NCBI GenBank assembly: GCA_002070205.1
Contig: MWCU01000087.1
Coordinates: 29,588-93,587, forward strand
Length of the DNA stretch: 64,000 nt
Source of the DNA: Firmicutes bacterium ADurb.Bin182
Lineage (GTDB): Bacteria; Bacillota; Clostridia; Christensenellales; CAG-138
Reading direction: 5' to 3'
Position 1 is the first letter of the stretch. Each line of letters starts with the position of its first letter. Of the stretch, positions 51,855 through 62,400 are shown in pieces. The notes under the pieces are model-generated. The model was not told where the DNA came from, searched no databases, and saw nothing but the letters and a program-made list of their open reading frames with translations. The position numbers and the translations under genes are program-made.

Positions 51855-53588
51855 TTATCCCCCGTATGGATTAAGCTCAATAGCCGGATAAGGCTTTTCA
51901 GCGCATACAGGATTGGATTTCGCATAGTCAAAATTCGGATTGAAATAAGGATCTCCGTTTCTAAGCACCGGGCTTAAAACGTCGTAAAGCTCCCTCAGTT
52001 CCCGGTCAGAAAGCTGATCCCAATTTAAAGGCTTTGCGTGACTCTTTACATTCGCAAACGGGGTATAAACATTGCGCTTTCCGCTTTGAGCCAATTTCAG
52101 GCAGAGATCCACATCCCACCCCGCCGTTTGAAAAATCTCGTTAAAGCAGCCGGCCCTGTAAAATTCCCTTAAAGAAACCATCATGCACTCCCCGCTGACC
52201 GCCGTTACATTGCGCAGAGTGTTTACAAAGCTGTCAAACCTCGACTCACCCGTTTCATCCCGGGAACCGAAATATACGCTCCCGTACCATCCTCCAAGCC
52301 CTATCACTATGCCTGCATGATATATCTTCTCATCCGGTGTAATCATTTTTGTGCCAACCGCTCCGATATCCTGGCGCTGAGCAAGTTCGACCATCGATTC
52401 GAGCCATTCGGGGGATATTATTTCTATCTCACTGCCGAGAAACAGCAGAAATTCGCCTTTGGCTTTATCCGCGCCCATATTCAAAAGCTTTCCGGGAGTC
52501 GCCCGCGAATCGTAGAGTATAATTTTTGCTGCCTTATTCGATTTTAGCGCGTCATAATAACGTGAAAGTTTATTATCGGTTTTTTTAATGTCCGATATAA
52601 TGATCTCATAATTCTTATAGGTTGCGTAATCATCGATGGACTCGAGCGTTCTTCTTAGGGATTCAAATCTTTCGGCTCCCGGTATTATTATCGACACTTT
52701 GGGATTTTTTCTGATGCCGTACCTGACCCTGAAGCTCCCGTCCCAAATTCCCGTAACCGAATACCCGGAATAACCTTTGGACCTGATAACGGAGTCCAAA
52801 ATATCGCGTCCGTTGCTCGGCTTAACGGAAGCCGGCAAATTCCTTTTGGATAAAAGGACTCTCGAAATATGGGCTGCCGCCTTGCATTCCTCCGAACACC
52901 TGATAACATAATCATATGCCGATGCGCTGTCTGTACCCTTAAGCCCGCCGGCCGTTTCGTAAAGCATTCTGCTTATAAGGAGCGGAGCGCCGATGTAATT
53001 GTAGCTCAATAACGTTTCAGGTGAAAACTCCGGTTTAAATACGGGGCAAATCCTTTTATCATCATTCCCTGTCAAATCCTCATCCGCATAAATAAGATCC
53101 GCGTCCGGCCAGTCGAGGATCTGCTCCGTAAAGCAATACAGCGCATCGCTTGTGAGCGAGTCGCCCGTGTTAAGGAAAAGAAAATAATCCCCTCTTGCCA
53201 TACCGACAGCCGCGTTGATGAGTTCCTCCTCTTCGGAATCCGGAAGCACGCAAAGCCTTATTTTGGGATTCGCGGTCAAAGGCTTCATATTCCACTCCGG
53301 TTCCGGGTCGACTGCAATGCAAAGCTCCCAGTCCCTGCATGTCTGATCGTTTAAAGAGGCGACTATCGAACCGGCATCAGCCGCTCCCTTCAATATGCAA
53401 ATGACCGAAAAAAGGACTCCCGCGGATTCGTCTCTCTGGTAATACAGCTCCGTCGCGTCCGGCGAAGTGTTTTTCAAAAACTCGTCATAATGCTCGTCCA
53501 GCATGACGGTTTTTTCCTTCCTCGGCCGGATACCCAGTATAGTGGCAATCAGTTTCATCGTTCTGTCACTTATTTTTTCTTCTCCCAT
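51855..53588 (-). CDS. glycosyltransferase family 2 protein with two GT-A-like halves
   Basis: A 577-aa cytosolic protein. The N-terminal half has SVICILKGAADAGSIVASL and YADEDL, the C-terminal half has VSIIIPGAERFESLRRTLES and GSEIEIISPEWLE. Each looks like a GT2 domain, with DxD-like motifs at ADED and possibly weaker in the second. Such proteins extend surface polysaccharides. I start at ATG 53588, preceded by GGGAGGTGG; an in-frame start 39 bp earlier lacks a site. It converges with the DDAH gene and stands alone. Confidence 0.85.
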   Translation of the reverse strand: MGEEKISDRTMKLIATILGIRPRKEKTVMLDEHYDEFLKNTSPDATELYYQRDESAGVLFSVICILKGAADAGSIVASLNDQTCRDWELCIAVDPEPEWNMKPLTANPKIRLCVLPDSEEEELINAAVGMARGDYFLFLNTGDSLTSDALYCFTEQILDWPDADLIYADEDLTGNDDKRICPVFKPEFSPETLLSYNYIGAPLLISRMLYETAGGLKGTDSASAYDYVIRCSEECKAAAHISRVLLSKRNLPASVKPSNGRDILDSVIRSKGYSGYSVTGIWDGSFRVRYGIRKNPKVSIIIPGAERFESLRRTLESIDDYATYKNYEIIISDIKKTDNKLSRYYDALKSNKAAKIILYDSRATPGKLLNMGADKAKGEFLLFLGSEIEIISPEWLESMVELAQRQDIGAVGTKMITPDEKIYHAGIVIGLGGWYGSVYFGSRDETGESRFDSFVNTLRNVTAVSGECMMVSLREFYRAGCFNEIFQTAGWDVDLCLKLAQSGKRNVYTPFANVKSHAKPLNWDQLSDRELRELYDVLSPVLRNGDPYFNPNFDYAKSNPVCAEKPYPAIELNPYGG

Positions 53589-53798
53589 AATGTTCCACCT
53601 CCCGGGTGTTATTTTGCCCAGGCGCACAAAGCCCTATGCCGATGCCGGATTTAAAGCGCCACGCCGTAAAGAGCGGTTGCGCTTCAGGATAATATACAAT
53701 AATCATTGCGCCTTTCTGCGACTGCATATCTTTTATTTTAAATAAAATATGCTAAAATGTAGATGGCAGGTCTCATAATCTAATACAGGAGGATGGTT

Positions 53799-54839
53799 AT
53801 GACAAAAATGATGGATGCCATCGTCAAAGCACAAGCCGGTCCCGGCTTGACGCTTGCAAAAGTTCCCGTCCCCGAACCCGAAATGGGAGAAGTGCTTATT
53901 AAGATTCACAAGACCGCTATTTGCGGCACGGACGTACACATCTACAATTGGGACAGCTGGAGTCAAAAAAACATAATACCGCCTATGACTGTCGGTCATG
54001 AATATGTGGGCGAAATCGCGGCTTTGGGCGAAGGCGTACGCAGCTTCAAAGTCGGGCAGCTCGTTTCCGGCGAAGGTCATATAGTTTGCGGCGTCTGCAG
54101 AAACTGCAGATCCGGAAACGGACACTGGTGCAAGTACACGAAGGGCGTGGGCGTTAACCGCAACGGCGCATTCGCCGAGTACCTGTGCATACCCGCAAGC
54201 AATGTGATACCTGTCAAAAGCTCGATTCCCGAGGAAATTATCTCATTTTTCGACGCATACGGCAATGCGACGCATACCGCTCTTATGTTCGACGTTGTGG
54301 GCGAGGATGTCCTGATTACGGGTGCCGGCCCCATCGGTATGATGGCAGCGGGAATATGCAGGCAAAACGGCGCGAGGCAGGTCGTTGTCACCGATGTAAA
54401 CGATTACAGGCTCAATCTCGCAAAACGGATGGGAGCAACAAGAACGGTCAATATAAATAACGAGCGCCTGGAGGATATATTCCCGGAACTCGGAATGGTG
54501 GAAGGATTTGACGTTGCGCTCGAAATGTCCGGAAGCGGAGCAGCGCTCAACCAAATGCTCAAACTGATGCGTCACGGCGGAAAGGTGGCGCTTCTGGGAA
54601 TCGCTGCCCCCGGTACGGTGATAGACTGGAACGATGTCATATTCAAATGCCTGACTCTTCAGGGCATATACGGCAGGCGGATGTACGACACATGGTATAA
54701 AATGAGCGCAATGATAGAAGCAGGGCTGGACCTCTCCCCCATGATCACTCACCGCTATCATTACACCGAATTCGAAAAGGGCTTTTCGGCTATGAATTCC
54801 GGTCAATCCGGAAAAGTGGTGCTTGACTGGACGAAATAA
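53799..54839 (+). CDS. tdh: L-threonine 3-dehydrogenase
   Basis: Oxidises L-threonine to 2-amino-3-ketobutyrate with NAD. A zinc alcohol dehydrogenase fold (346 aa): catalytic zinc ligands in [15 protein letters not shown] and GHEYVGE, and structural zinc cysteines in [15 protein letters not shown]. The NAD motif GAGPIGMMA is intact. ATG 53799 has AGGAGG 6 nt upstream; an ATG 6 bp earlier abuts that site. It is followed 50 bp later by kbl, the next enzyme. Confidence 0.95.
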   Translation: MTKMMDAIVKAQAGPGLTLAKVPVPEPEMGEVLIKIHKTAICGTDVHIYNWDSWSQKNIIPPMTVGHEYVGEIAALGEGVRSFKVGQLVSGEGHIVCGVCRNCRSGNGHWCKYTKGVGVNRNGAFAEYLCIPASNVIPVKSSIPEEIISFFDAYGNATHTALMFDVVGEDVLITGAGPIGMMAAGICRQNGARQVVVTDVNDYRLNLAKRMGATRTVNINNERLEDIFPELGMVEGFDVALEMSGSGAALNQMLKLMRHGGKVALLGIAAPGTVIDWNDVIFKCLTLQGIYGRRMYDTWYKMSAMIEAGLDLSPMITHRYHYTEFEKGFSAMNSGQSGKVVLDWTK

Positions 54840-54889
54840 ACGGTCGCTTTACGCTGACCGGGGAAATACTTTACATAAAGGAGAAAGCA

Positions 54890-56071
54890 ATGAAGCAGGC
54901 TATCGAGATCTTTAAAAGCGAGCTGGAATCAATCCGCAAAGCCGGCACATACAAGAGCGAGCGGGTGATTACCACGCCGCAAAAAAGCAGGATAGACACG
55001 ACAAATACCAAATGCGTGCTCAACATGTGCGCAAATAACTATCTCGGATTATCGAATGACAAGGAGCTCATTGAAGCCGCCAAATCAAGTTACGACCGGT
55101 GGGGTTTCGGGCTTTCTTCCGTCCGGTTTATTTGCGGAACTCAAAGCATCCATAAGGAGTTGGAGAGAAAAATCGCGGATTTCCTCCGCATGGATGATGC
55201 GATACTGTATTCCTCCTGTTTTGACGCCAACGGAGGCCTGTTTGAAACGCTGTTGACCGATGCCGACGCCGTTATATCGGATGAGCTCAACCACGCAAGC
55301 ATAATAGACGGAATACGCCTGTGCAAGGCGAAAAGATTCAGGTATAAAAACAACGATATGGATGATCTCAGGGCGCAGCTTGAGGCAGCGAAGGATTGCC
55401 GCATAAAGCTTATCACTACCGACGGCGTATTCTCTATGGACGGATTCATCGCGAACCTTCAGGGCATCTGCGGCCTTGCGGATGAATACGGCGCGCTCGT
55501 GATGGTGGATGACAGCCATGCGGTCGGATTCATGGGCGAACACGGCAGAGGAACGCACGAACACTGCGGCGTTATGGGGCGCGTGGATATCATCACCGGG
55601 ACTTTGGGAAAAGCGCTGGGCGGGGCCTCAGGCGGGTATACAGCAGCAAGGCAGGAGATAATCGACCTTTTAAGGCAGCGCTCAAGGCCGTACCTTTTTT
55701 CAAATACACTTGCTCCGGCCATCTGCGCGGCTTCAATCAAAGTGTTCGATAAGCTGTCAAGCTCCACTCAATTAAGGGACAAAGTGCATGAGAACACCGC
55801 GTACTTCAGGAGCGAACTCGAAAAGCTGGGCTTTGACATACCCAAAAGCACGCATCCCATAGTGCCCGTCATGCTCTATGACGCACATACAGCGCAGGAG
55901 TTCGCGGAACGAATGCTCCGTAAGGGAGTCTACGTGGTCGGCTTCTTCTACCCTGTTGTTCCGATGGGAAAAGCTCGCATACGCACTCAGGTAAGCGCCG
56001 GCCATTCAAAGGAAGACCTGGACTTTGCCGTAAAGTGCTTCAAAGAAGTCAAGGAAGAAATGGGAATATGA
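54890..56071 (+). CDS. kbl: glycine C-acetyltransferase (2-amino-3-ketobutyrate CoA ligase)
   Basis: PLP enzyme (393 aa) that splits 2-amino-3-ketobutyrate with CoA into glycine and acetyl-CoA. DDSHAVGF and [12 protein letters not shown] (with the PLP lysine) are diagnostic of alpha-oxoamine synthases. Position after tdh decides between this and KAS-type paralogues. RBS AAGGAG precedes ATG. A strong terminator follows, so tdh-kbl is a two-gene operon for threonine breakdown. Confidence 0.95.
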   Translation: MKQAIEIFKSELESIRKAGTYKSERVITTPQKSRIDTTNTKCVLNMCANNYLGLSNDKELIEAAKSSYDRWGFGLSSVRFICGTQSIHKELERKIADFLRMDDAILYSSCFDANGGLFETLLTDADAVISDELNHASIIDGIRLCKAKRFRYKNNDMDDLRAQLEAAKDCRIKLITTDGVFSMDGFIANLQGICGLADEYGALVMVDDSHAVGFMGEHGRGTHEHCGVMGRVDIITGTLGKALGGASGGYTAARQEIIDLLRQRSRPYLFSNTLAPAICAASIKVFDKLSSSTQLRDKVHENTAYFRSELEKLGFDIPKSTHPIVPVMLYDAHTAQEFAERMLRKGVYVVGFFYPVVPMGKARIRTQVSAGHSKEDLDFAVKCFKEVKEEMGI

Positions 56072-56074
56072 ATT

Positions 56075-56111
56075 TCGCTCACAGTGCTTCATGTACTGTG
56101 AGCGATTTTTT
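56075..56111 (+). terminator. terminator of tdh-kbl
   Basis: A perfect 11-bp stem (56075-56085 with 56095-56105), 9-nt loop and six T. Confidence 0.92.
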
Positions 56112-56221
56112 ATGCAGAAAGCGACTTTCGCCGGAACCGTATCAACGCTTCTCGCGCCGCTGAACCTGAGCGGTAATTTCGTTTCTGGAATATCGCGATA
56201 TTCGCGGGTGATTTGCAGCGC

Positions 56222-58039
56222 TCATTCAAACTGCGCCCTGTATAGCTCCGCGTACATTCCGTTTTTCGCAAGCAATTCACGGTGCGTTCCTTGTTCCGCG
56301 ATTTTTCCTCCGCTCACGACCAAAATCTCATCCGCGTTTTGAACGGTGGATAAACGGTGTGCGATAACAAAACATGTCCTGCCCTGCATAAGTTTTCGCA
56401 TGGCGTCCTGAATAAGCCGTTCCGTGCGGGTATCCACGTTGGACGTAGCCTCGTCCAGTATCAGCATCTTCGAGTCCAAAAGCATGGCCCTTGCTATTGT
56501 GAGCAGCTGTCTTTGACCTTGCGAAATATTTACTCCGTCTCCGCTTAAAACCGTGTTGTACCCCTGCGGCAGCTGCATGATAAAATGATGGATCTTGGCG
56601 GCTTTTGCAGCGGCGACGACCTCCTCCATGGTTGCGTCTTTTTTCCCGTAAGCGATATTCTCAAAAATCGTGCCGCTAAACAGCCACGTATCCTGCAGTA
56701 CCATTGAGTAGGCAAGGCGCAGGCTCTTCCGCGTGATTTTCTGTATATCCGTGCCGTCTACGGCTATTTTCCCGCTTGCGGGGTCATAAAAACGCATAAG
56801 GAGATTGATTATCGTCGTTTTGCCAGCTCCGGTTTTCCCGACAATTGCAACAAGTCTACCTTTTTCGGCTTTAAGGTTAAGGTCGCTTATAACGCTTTTC
56901 CCCGGCTCGTAACCGAAATCCACATGCGAAAGCTCCACCTCACCTTCGGGATCCTTCAATTTGGCCGCGTCGTCCGCGTCCTTAGGCTCTGGGTCTTCAT
57001 CGATCAGTCGGAAAATGCGGTCTGCCGCGGCGAATGAAGACTGAAGCTCGCTCAGTATGTTCGCGGTCTCATTGATCGGTCCGGAGAATTTCCGCGAATA
57101 AAGAACGAAGGATGAAAGGTTCCCGAGAGTCAGATTCCCGAAAAGGTAAAGCAGAGCGCCGAACATGCTGATAAGCGCAAGCGAAAGATTATTTATAAAG
57201 TTGACCAAAGGCCCGGTCATGCATCCGTAGTAATCCGCTTGATAATAAGCGTTTGCAGCGTCTTTGTTTCTTTCGTCAAACCGGCTTATCGTGGCCTTCT
57301 CCCTGTTATAGGCTTTAGTTGTTTTTTGGCCCGTGATGATCTCCTCGACAAAGCCGTTCAATTCACCGAGCTTGGCAGAGCGCCGCCTGAACAGCGGGCG
57401 GACCCGCCCGGTCAAATACTTGGTGATCGCAAAGGAAATCGGTATCGTAACCGCAAAAATACAAACCAGCGCGGGTGAAATCAATATCATCATAACAAGC
57501 GAACCCGTCACGGTCAGTATGCTGGTGCAAACCTGAAGCAAATCCGCGGACAGCGAAGCGTTGATGGTATCGATGTCATAGGAAATGCGGCTTATGATGT
57601 CTCCCGTCTGATGCTTGTCAAAAAAACTTACGGGAAGCTCCGTCAGCCTGTTGAACGCATCGCCCCTCATCCTGCATATGACTTTCTGGCTGAGCCTTAT
57701 CATCAAAACGGACAGTATATAGGAAAGAATCGATGAAACGGCATAAAATACTGCCATTAACGAACAGTAGAAGAAAACCGATTCAAACCGCACCTTCCCT
57801 GCCTCTATTCCGATAGAATCTATGGCTGCCCCGGAAAGAGTCGGACCTAACAATGCAAGCATATTGCTTGCGACCGACAGTGCTATGGCAAGATATACGC
57901 TCCATTTATACCTGTAAAGATAGCTCCAGAGTCTTTTTAATATCCTCTTCGTGTCTTTTGCACTGACTTTTTGATTGTCGGAATCAGCCAACCTCCCCGC
58001 CTCCCATCTGTAACGAGAAGATTTCGGCATAAATCTCAC
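56222..58039 (-). CDS. ABC exporter half-transporter B (ATPase plus membrane domain)
   Basis: A fused membrane-ATPase half-transporter with six helices (about residues 45-320) and a C-terminal ATPase: Walker A GKTGAGKT, signature NISQGQRQ, Walker B LILDEATS. The ATPase is more canonical than the partner: it keeps catalytic Glu. Start is unclear: GTG 58039 and ATG 58030 overlap the upstream gene by about 50 bp, and TTG 57988 follows GGGGAGG too closely. It pairs with the next gene as a heterodimeric exporter. Confidence 0.9.
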   Translation of the reverse strand: MRFMPKSSRYRWEAGRLADSDNQKVSAKDTKRILKRLWSYLYRYKWSVYLAIALSVASNMLALLGPTLSGAAIDSIGIEAGKVRFESVFFYCSLMAVFYAVSSILSYILSVLMIRLSQKVICRMRGDAFNRLTELPVSFFDKHQTGDIISRISYDIDTINASLSADLLQVCTSILTVTGSLVMMILISPALVCIFAVTIPISFAITKYLTGRVRPLFRRRSAKLGELNGFVEEIITGQKTTKAYNREKATISRFDERNKDAANAYYQADYYGCMTGPLVNFINNLSLALISMFGALLYLFGNLTLGNLSSFVLYSRKFSGPINETANILSELQSSFAAADRIFRLIDEDPEPKDADDAAKLKDPEGEVELSHVDFGYEPGKSVISDLNLKAEKGRLVAIVGKTGAGKTTIINLLMRFYDPASGKIAVDGTDIQKITRKSLRLAYSMVLQDTWLFSGTIFENIAYGKKDATMEEVVAAAKAAKIHHFIMQLPQGYNTVLSGDGVNISQGQRQLLTIARAMLLDSKMLILDEATSNVDTRTERLIQDAMRKLMQGRTCFVIAHRLSTVQNADEILVVSGGKIAEQGTHRELLAKNGMYAELYRAQFE

Positions 58040-59708
58040 AGCTTTTTAAAAGCTCTTCATGCGTTCCGAAGCCCGCGGTTCTTCCTTCGTCCATAACAAG
58101 GATTTTATCGGCATTAAAAACAGAGCTGACGCGCTGCGCTATGATTATCTTTGTCGTCTCCGGAAAATCCTCCGAAAGGGTTTTTCGAATCAGCGAATCG
58201 GTTTTGTAATCCAAAGCGCTGGATGAATCATCAAGAATGAGTATTGCCGGGTTTGCAGCCAGCGCCCGGGCAATAAGTATCCGCTGCTTCTGGCCGCCGC
58301 TTAAATTGGTACTTCTCGGGGTGAGTACATGCTCAAAACCGAGAGGCAGCTTCTGAATGAATTCCTTAGCCTGCGCCCGCTCAGCAGTCGTTTCCAATTG
58401 CTCTTTCGATAATCCGCGGCCGAAATCTATATTGGAAGCGATCGTGCCGGAAAATAAAATATCGTTTTGTAATGTGGTACCGAACTTTGAATAGAGCTCG
58501 TTTTTGGGAATGCCCCTGACATCCTCCCCGTCTATGAGTATCCTGCCGCTGTCCGGATCGTACATCCGCATAAGCAGCCGGATCAATGTGCTTTTGCCGC
58601 TGCCGGTCGCTCCAATAACTCCAAGCGTTTCGCCTTGTTTTAACTTGAAACAGATATCTTCGACGCTGGGCTTGTTCTCCTCCCCCTTTTGATATGTAAA
58701 CGTAACGTGCTCGAATTCGATGTGATAAGGGCTGTCTTTATGCTCGGCAGGCTCGACGGCGAGATCATCGGGCGCGCTAAGCACCTCGCTTATCCTCTCC
58801 GCCGAAGCGACGCCCCTTGTATACATAACGAACAGGCGGGTTATTGAATGCATAGCGTTCAGAATAATGGTGAAATATGAAAGGAATGCTATTATCTTGC
58901 CGGGCTGAGTGATTCCGGAATCGACCCGAAACGCTCCCGCGACGATAACGGACGTAAGACCGAGGTTCAGAATCAGATTCATGCCCGGGTTGGAAATGGC
59001 CATCGTAATTCCCGCTTTTTTTTCGCTCTCGGCAACTTTTTCATTTATGCCGGAAAAACGCTCTTTCTCATACTCTGTTTTAGACAGCGCTTTGATGACC
59101 CTAATGCCGGTGATGTTTTCGCGCACCGTTCGCACCAGTGAATCCACCGCCGTCTGCAATTTCTTATAAAGAGGCACGCCTTTTTTGGAGATCAAAAAAA
59201 TAATCGCTGCGATTATTGGGAGAGTTATTATGAGTATCAGTGCGAGCACGGGTTCGAGCGACAGCGTTACGATAATTCCGCCGAGCAGAAGGATGGGCGC
59301 GCGCACGCCCAGCCGCTGCATTGAGCTGATCATTTGATGAAGATGATATGTATCTGTCGTAAGCCTTGTTTCCAGCGACGGTACGGTGAAGCTGTCCACC
59401 TGCCTGCAGGAAAGATAGGAGATCTTCGAGAACAGGTCATGACGAATCGCTTCCGTGGTATCGCGTGCCACGGCGGACGCCATGCGGTTTGCCGCGATGT
59501 TCGCAGCTGCCGCCAAAACTGCGCAAACGACCATAACGGATCCCCACAGCAATATCAAAGGTATGCTTTTATTCGGAACGATGCTGTCGATAGTGTAAGC
59601 GAGTATCCACGGCAGCAGAAGATCTATTACGGTCCCGATAAATTTGATAGTAAACCCGGCGGCCATTCTGGCGATTCTCGGCCGCAGGTATGCAGCTATT
59701 TTTCGCAT
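57984..59708 (-). CDS. ABC exporter half-transporter A
   Basis: A 574-aa half-transporter with six helices and a C-terminal ATPase: Walker A GATGSGKST, signature LSGGQKQR, Walker B LILDDSSS. The residue after Walker B is Asp, not the catalytic Glu, as in degenerate sites of heterodimeric exporters such as TM287/288 and EfrA-like proteins. I start at ATG 59708, overlapping the MarR gene by 13 bp. It likely exports drugs or lipids with 56222-58039, controlled by the MarR gene. Confidence 0.92.
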   Translation of the reverse strand: MRKIAAYLRPRIARMAAGFTIKFIGTVIDLLLPWILAYTIDSIVPNKSIPLILLWGSVMVVCAVLAAAANIAANRMASAVARDTTEAIRHDLFSKISYLSCRQVDSFTVPSLETRLTTDTYHLHQMISSMQRLGVRAPILLLGGIIVTLSLEPVLALILIITLPIIAAIIFLISKKGVPLYKKLQTAVDSLVRTVRENITGIRVIKALSKTEYEKERFSGINEKVAESEKKAGITMAISNPGMNLILNLGLTSVIVAGAFRVDSGITQPGKIIAFLSYFTIILNAMHSITRLFVMYTRGVASAERISEVLSAPDDLAVEPAEHKDSPYHIEFEHVTFTYQKGEENKPSVEDICFKLKQGETLGVIGATGSGKSTLIRLLMRMYDPDSGRILIDGEDVRGIPKNELYSKFGTTLQNDILFSGTIASNIDFGRGLSKEQLETTAERAQAKEFIQKLPLGFEHVLTPRSTNLSGGQKQRILIARALAANPAILILDDSSSALDYKTDSLIRKTLSEDFPETTKIIIAQRVSSVFNADKILVMDEGRTAGFGTHEELLKSCEIYAEIFSLQMGGGEVG

Positions 59709-60154
59709 GAGCCTTGATCTTTCTCGATTTCTTTTTCCGCGATTTGAACGGCCTTTTCCGTCATCTTCTCCAGCATACCGAACAGAAAATCGATATCCTG
59801 CTCGGAAAAATCCGAGAGCAGGAGCTCGCCCCATTCCGCCGACGCGCTTTTTATTTTGGGATATGCTTCATAAGCCTTCTCGGTAGGATACACCTGCAAA
59901 ATGCGCCTGTCTTTATCATTTTGAATTCTTTTTATATATCCGTTTTGTTCAAGAAGCGCCAATTGGCGGGTCACATTGCTTTTATGGATATACAGAAGCC
60001 TTGAAAGCTGATCCTGCGAAACGCCCGGATTTTGGCATATCTTAAGTATATAGCTGTGCTGATATACGTTCAGCCCTTTTATTTTCAGTTTGCCGTTTCT
60101 GAAAAGGGCATAGCAGCGTGCAATGCGGTTGATATATTTCATGACAGAACTCAC
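59696..60154 (-). CDS. MarR family transcriptional regulator
   Basis: A 152-aa winged-helix regulator. The DNA-recognition region is VSQDQLSRLLYIHKSNVTRQL, shortened here, followed by the wing DKDRRILQVYPTEK. Ligand is unknown. It is first in the operon with the two exporter genes and overlaps them by 13 bp, so it should repress its own operon until an inducer binds. I choose GTG 60154 with AGGCGG 6 nt upstream; ATG 60142 is an alternative, and the longer open frame upstream overruns the promoter. Confidence 0.9.
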   Translation of the reverse strand: MSSVMKYINRIARCYALFRNGKLKIKGLNVYQHSYILKICQNPGVSQDQLSRLLYIHKSNVTRQLALLEQNGYIKRIQNDKDRRILQVYPTEKAYEAYPKIKSASAEWGELLLSDFSEQDIDFLFGMLEKMTEKAVQIAEKEIEKDQGSCEK

Positions 60155-60200
60155 ACTGCACCGCCTCTCAAAATAGTTGCGCACGCAACGAACTGAGTAA

Positions 60201-60229
60201 ATGTTATCACCGGTATATATGTTTGTCAA
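60201..60229 (-). promoter_or_regulatory. marR-exporter promoter with inverted repeats
   Basis: TTGACA (60224-60229) and TAACAT (60201-60206) are 17 bp apart. The -35 region lies within an imperfect palindrome (TATATAT to ATATATA), and GTTGCG/CGCAAC (60176-60189) lies between the -10 box and the start. Either could be the MarR operator. Confidence 0.62.
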
Positions 60230-60339
60230 TATATAACGTCCCTGATTTGCTAAAACAGCAGCATCCCGCGTATTGGATTTGTACCGGCAAAGCGTGCAGG
60301 TCATACGGTTTTTATTGGAATATAATGTATATATCGGCA

Positions 60340-60699
60340 AACTCCTTCTCGGAGGTTCACTTGCTATAAAAGCCGGCGGAACAGCCGCATATCATGCGCG
60401 TCAGCTGGGAATCTCAAACGCGGATATTTGCGCTGCAAAAGCACTGTTCAAGCAGGGAAAGACTTCATGAGGTGACAATGATACTTCGAACGAGTTAGAA
60501 AAGAATAAGATGCAGATCAATCTGCAAATTGAATTGTAGACGCAAGAAAATGCAGCCGGGCGAATGTGATAAGCATCCTGCGCTCTTTGGCGGGATAGCA
60601 ATAAGGAGGTGTGGCGACAATCATGAACTACAGAATAAAACGATTTTTAATTGAACTTTGATACTCTTGATTTTTATATCGAAATATGGAGGAGGACAC
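60340..60699. other. spacer with remnants, no intact gene
   Basis: Short open frames only. A 12-codon frame at about 60623 has AGGAGG upstream but ends at once. The region looks like decayed coding DNA but I cannot name a source. Confidence 0.35.
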
Positions 60700-61268
60700 C
60701 TGAGAAAGGAATCAAAGCTGTTGAAAAATCAGCGATCAGACTGAACTTGCCGACATCATTATTTACGCCGGAAATTTGGCGGGAATCGTGAGATTGCTGA
60801 AGCTGCGTTTAGTAAAATAACAGACGAGTGCCAGTAAGGGCGGATTGCTGAGGAAAATCCGTTTGGATTTCGCGCGGTCGCATTTCAAAAAATCAAAAGC
60901 CCGGAAGTATTGCAAAGACTATTAAATTGCGAACGGATTATTCAAGATGTGTTTGCTGACATTATGAATAAAGATACTCTGGCTGCCATTGCGCAAAATA
61001 GGTCGTTCGATATCGAATTGCGGAAAAAAGCATGTATCAAAAGCGGCGGACACCATCTAGATAAAAGATGCACCTGCAGCTTGTGCGGTGCTGTCATGCA
61101 CAAATGAAACAAGGATAAAACTGCAAACGCTGCGGGGGCGTGCAGTTCGAAAGTGAAGACCTCTGCAATAACTCCGATAGTGACAAACGTACAATGAACT
61201 ACCAAAAGGGAATTCGCTATCCTGACGGCAGTGTAGAAATTTTGAAGAGTTCATCACGATTTATTTAA
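60700..61268 (+). pseudogene. HEAT-repeat and zinc-ribbon protein remnant
   Basis: Three frames give pieces of one protein: SDQTELADII, EIAEAAFSKITDEC, VAFQKIKSPEVLQRLL and DTLAAIAQN, all like HEAT-type repeats, then CTCSLCGAVMH and CKRCGG, like a C-terminal zinc ribbon. Frameshifts lie near 60727, 60785 and after 61107, and a stop is at 60835-60837. The end is at about 61268. Confidence 0.65.
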
Positions 61269-61324
61269 GGTGTACCGGATATGGAGCTTATAAAAAATTA
61301 ATAAGTGATACTAAGCAGCCTGCG

Positions 61325-61644
61325 ATGACAAATATCTGGGCGTTCTACCGGACAGACCGGTCCCAAGACAGTTCCGAAGAGCTGGCCAGACTTATCGTCA
61401 GGTCGCATAGCGGCATGCCCTTGCAGGTAACTATTTGAGTGCCAGAGCCGCCAAACGCATCAATTCCGATGACGCGCAAGACGTTTTCATGCAAACAACG
61501 CTGATGGACGTTTAGATCGCCGCTATGGAAAAAATGAAGGCTGGTGAGCTTTTGGAGCTGTTTGATGATTTGCTTAAAAACAGTTCAAAGCGTGAGCATA
61601 TCGTCACGTGGTTGCCGATTGACTACGCACCCGCCACATGGTAG
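61325..61644 (+). pseudogene. broken gene of unknown function
   Basis: One frame reads MTNIWAFYRTDRS and ends at a stop near 61438. A shifted frame continues ALAGNYLSARAAKRIN, has an in-frame TAG, and then reads IAAMEKMKAGELLELF to a stop at 61642-61644. Codon use looks coding across both breaks. I do not recognise the family. Confidence 0.55.
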
Positions 61645-61827
61645 CGCCGATCTTCATGAACATTAAATGCACATCCTCTCTGTCGGAATGAGTGTACAGC
61701 TTTCCGCAGCGTCAAGGTCAACGGCTTTTTAGAAAAAATTGCATTATACGATAAATATATTATACTTGATAAAAATGGTATTATCTTTTCAGCCAAGTTA
61801 TAAAATCTTATTTCGGGAGAGTGTCAG

Positions 61828-62360
61828 ATGGACCGCATAACGACAGAACGGCTTATTATCAGAAGATTTACCCAGGATGATTGGCAGGATCTGTATGAAT
61901 ACCTTTCAAATCCGGGAGTCGTGTTTTACGAGCCTTATGACGTGTTTTCAGAAGAAGCATGCAAGCAGGAAGCAATAGCAAGAGCAGGCGATCCTGCTTT
62001 TTGGGCTGTATGCTTAAAGAACAATAAAGTTATCGGCAACCTGTATTTAGGGGAACAGGATTTTGACGCCTTCGAGCTTGGGTTTGTATTCAATGAAAAT
62101 TACCAACACAAAGGCTACGCGACCGAAAGCGCGAAAGCGCTTATCGGTCATATGTTTCGCGAATCGGTGCAAGAAGGATAATCGCTATGTGCAATCCCCA
62201 AAATACAGCCTCATGGAAAGTGCTTGAGCGATTGAATATGAGGCGTGAAGGGCATTTACTGAAAAACGTCTGGTTTAAAAAGGATGAGCAAGGCAATCCT
62301 GTTTGGCTGGATACGTACTTGTATGCGATTTTGCGTGATGAATGGCGGGAAAACCGGTAG
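61828..62360 (+). pseudogene. GNAT acetyltransferase with frameshift
   Basis: RimJ/RimL-like acetyltransferase. The first 110 or so residues (MDRITTERLIIRRFT to AKALIGHMFRE) are in one frame, and the rest (IGARRIIAMCNPQNTASW to LRDEWREN) in another. A single missing base near 62163 would restore the family pattern across the join. RBS GGGAG precedes the ATG. It may be a recent loss or an assembly error. Confidence 0.8.
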
Positions 62361-62400
62361 CGCTTCATTCGTTCCTATTCTTTATTTACGAACAACACCT

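Noticed and set aside
60273..60470. 65-aa open frame upstream of the decayed region
   Set aside because: No ribosome binding site, overlaps the upstream region of the marR operon and shows no family pattern.
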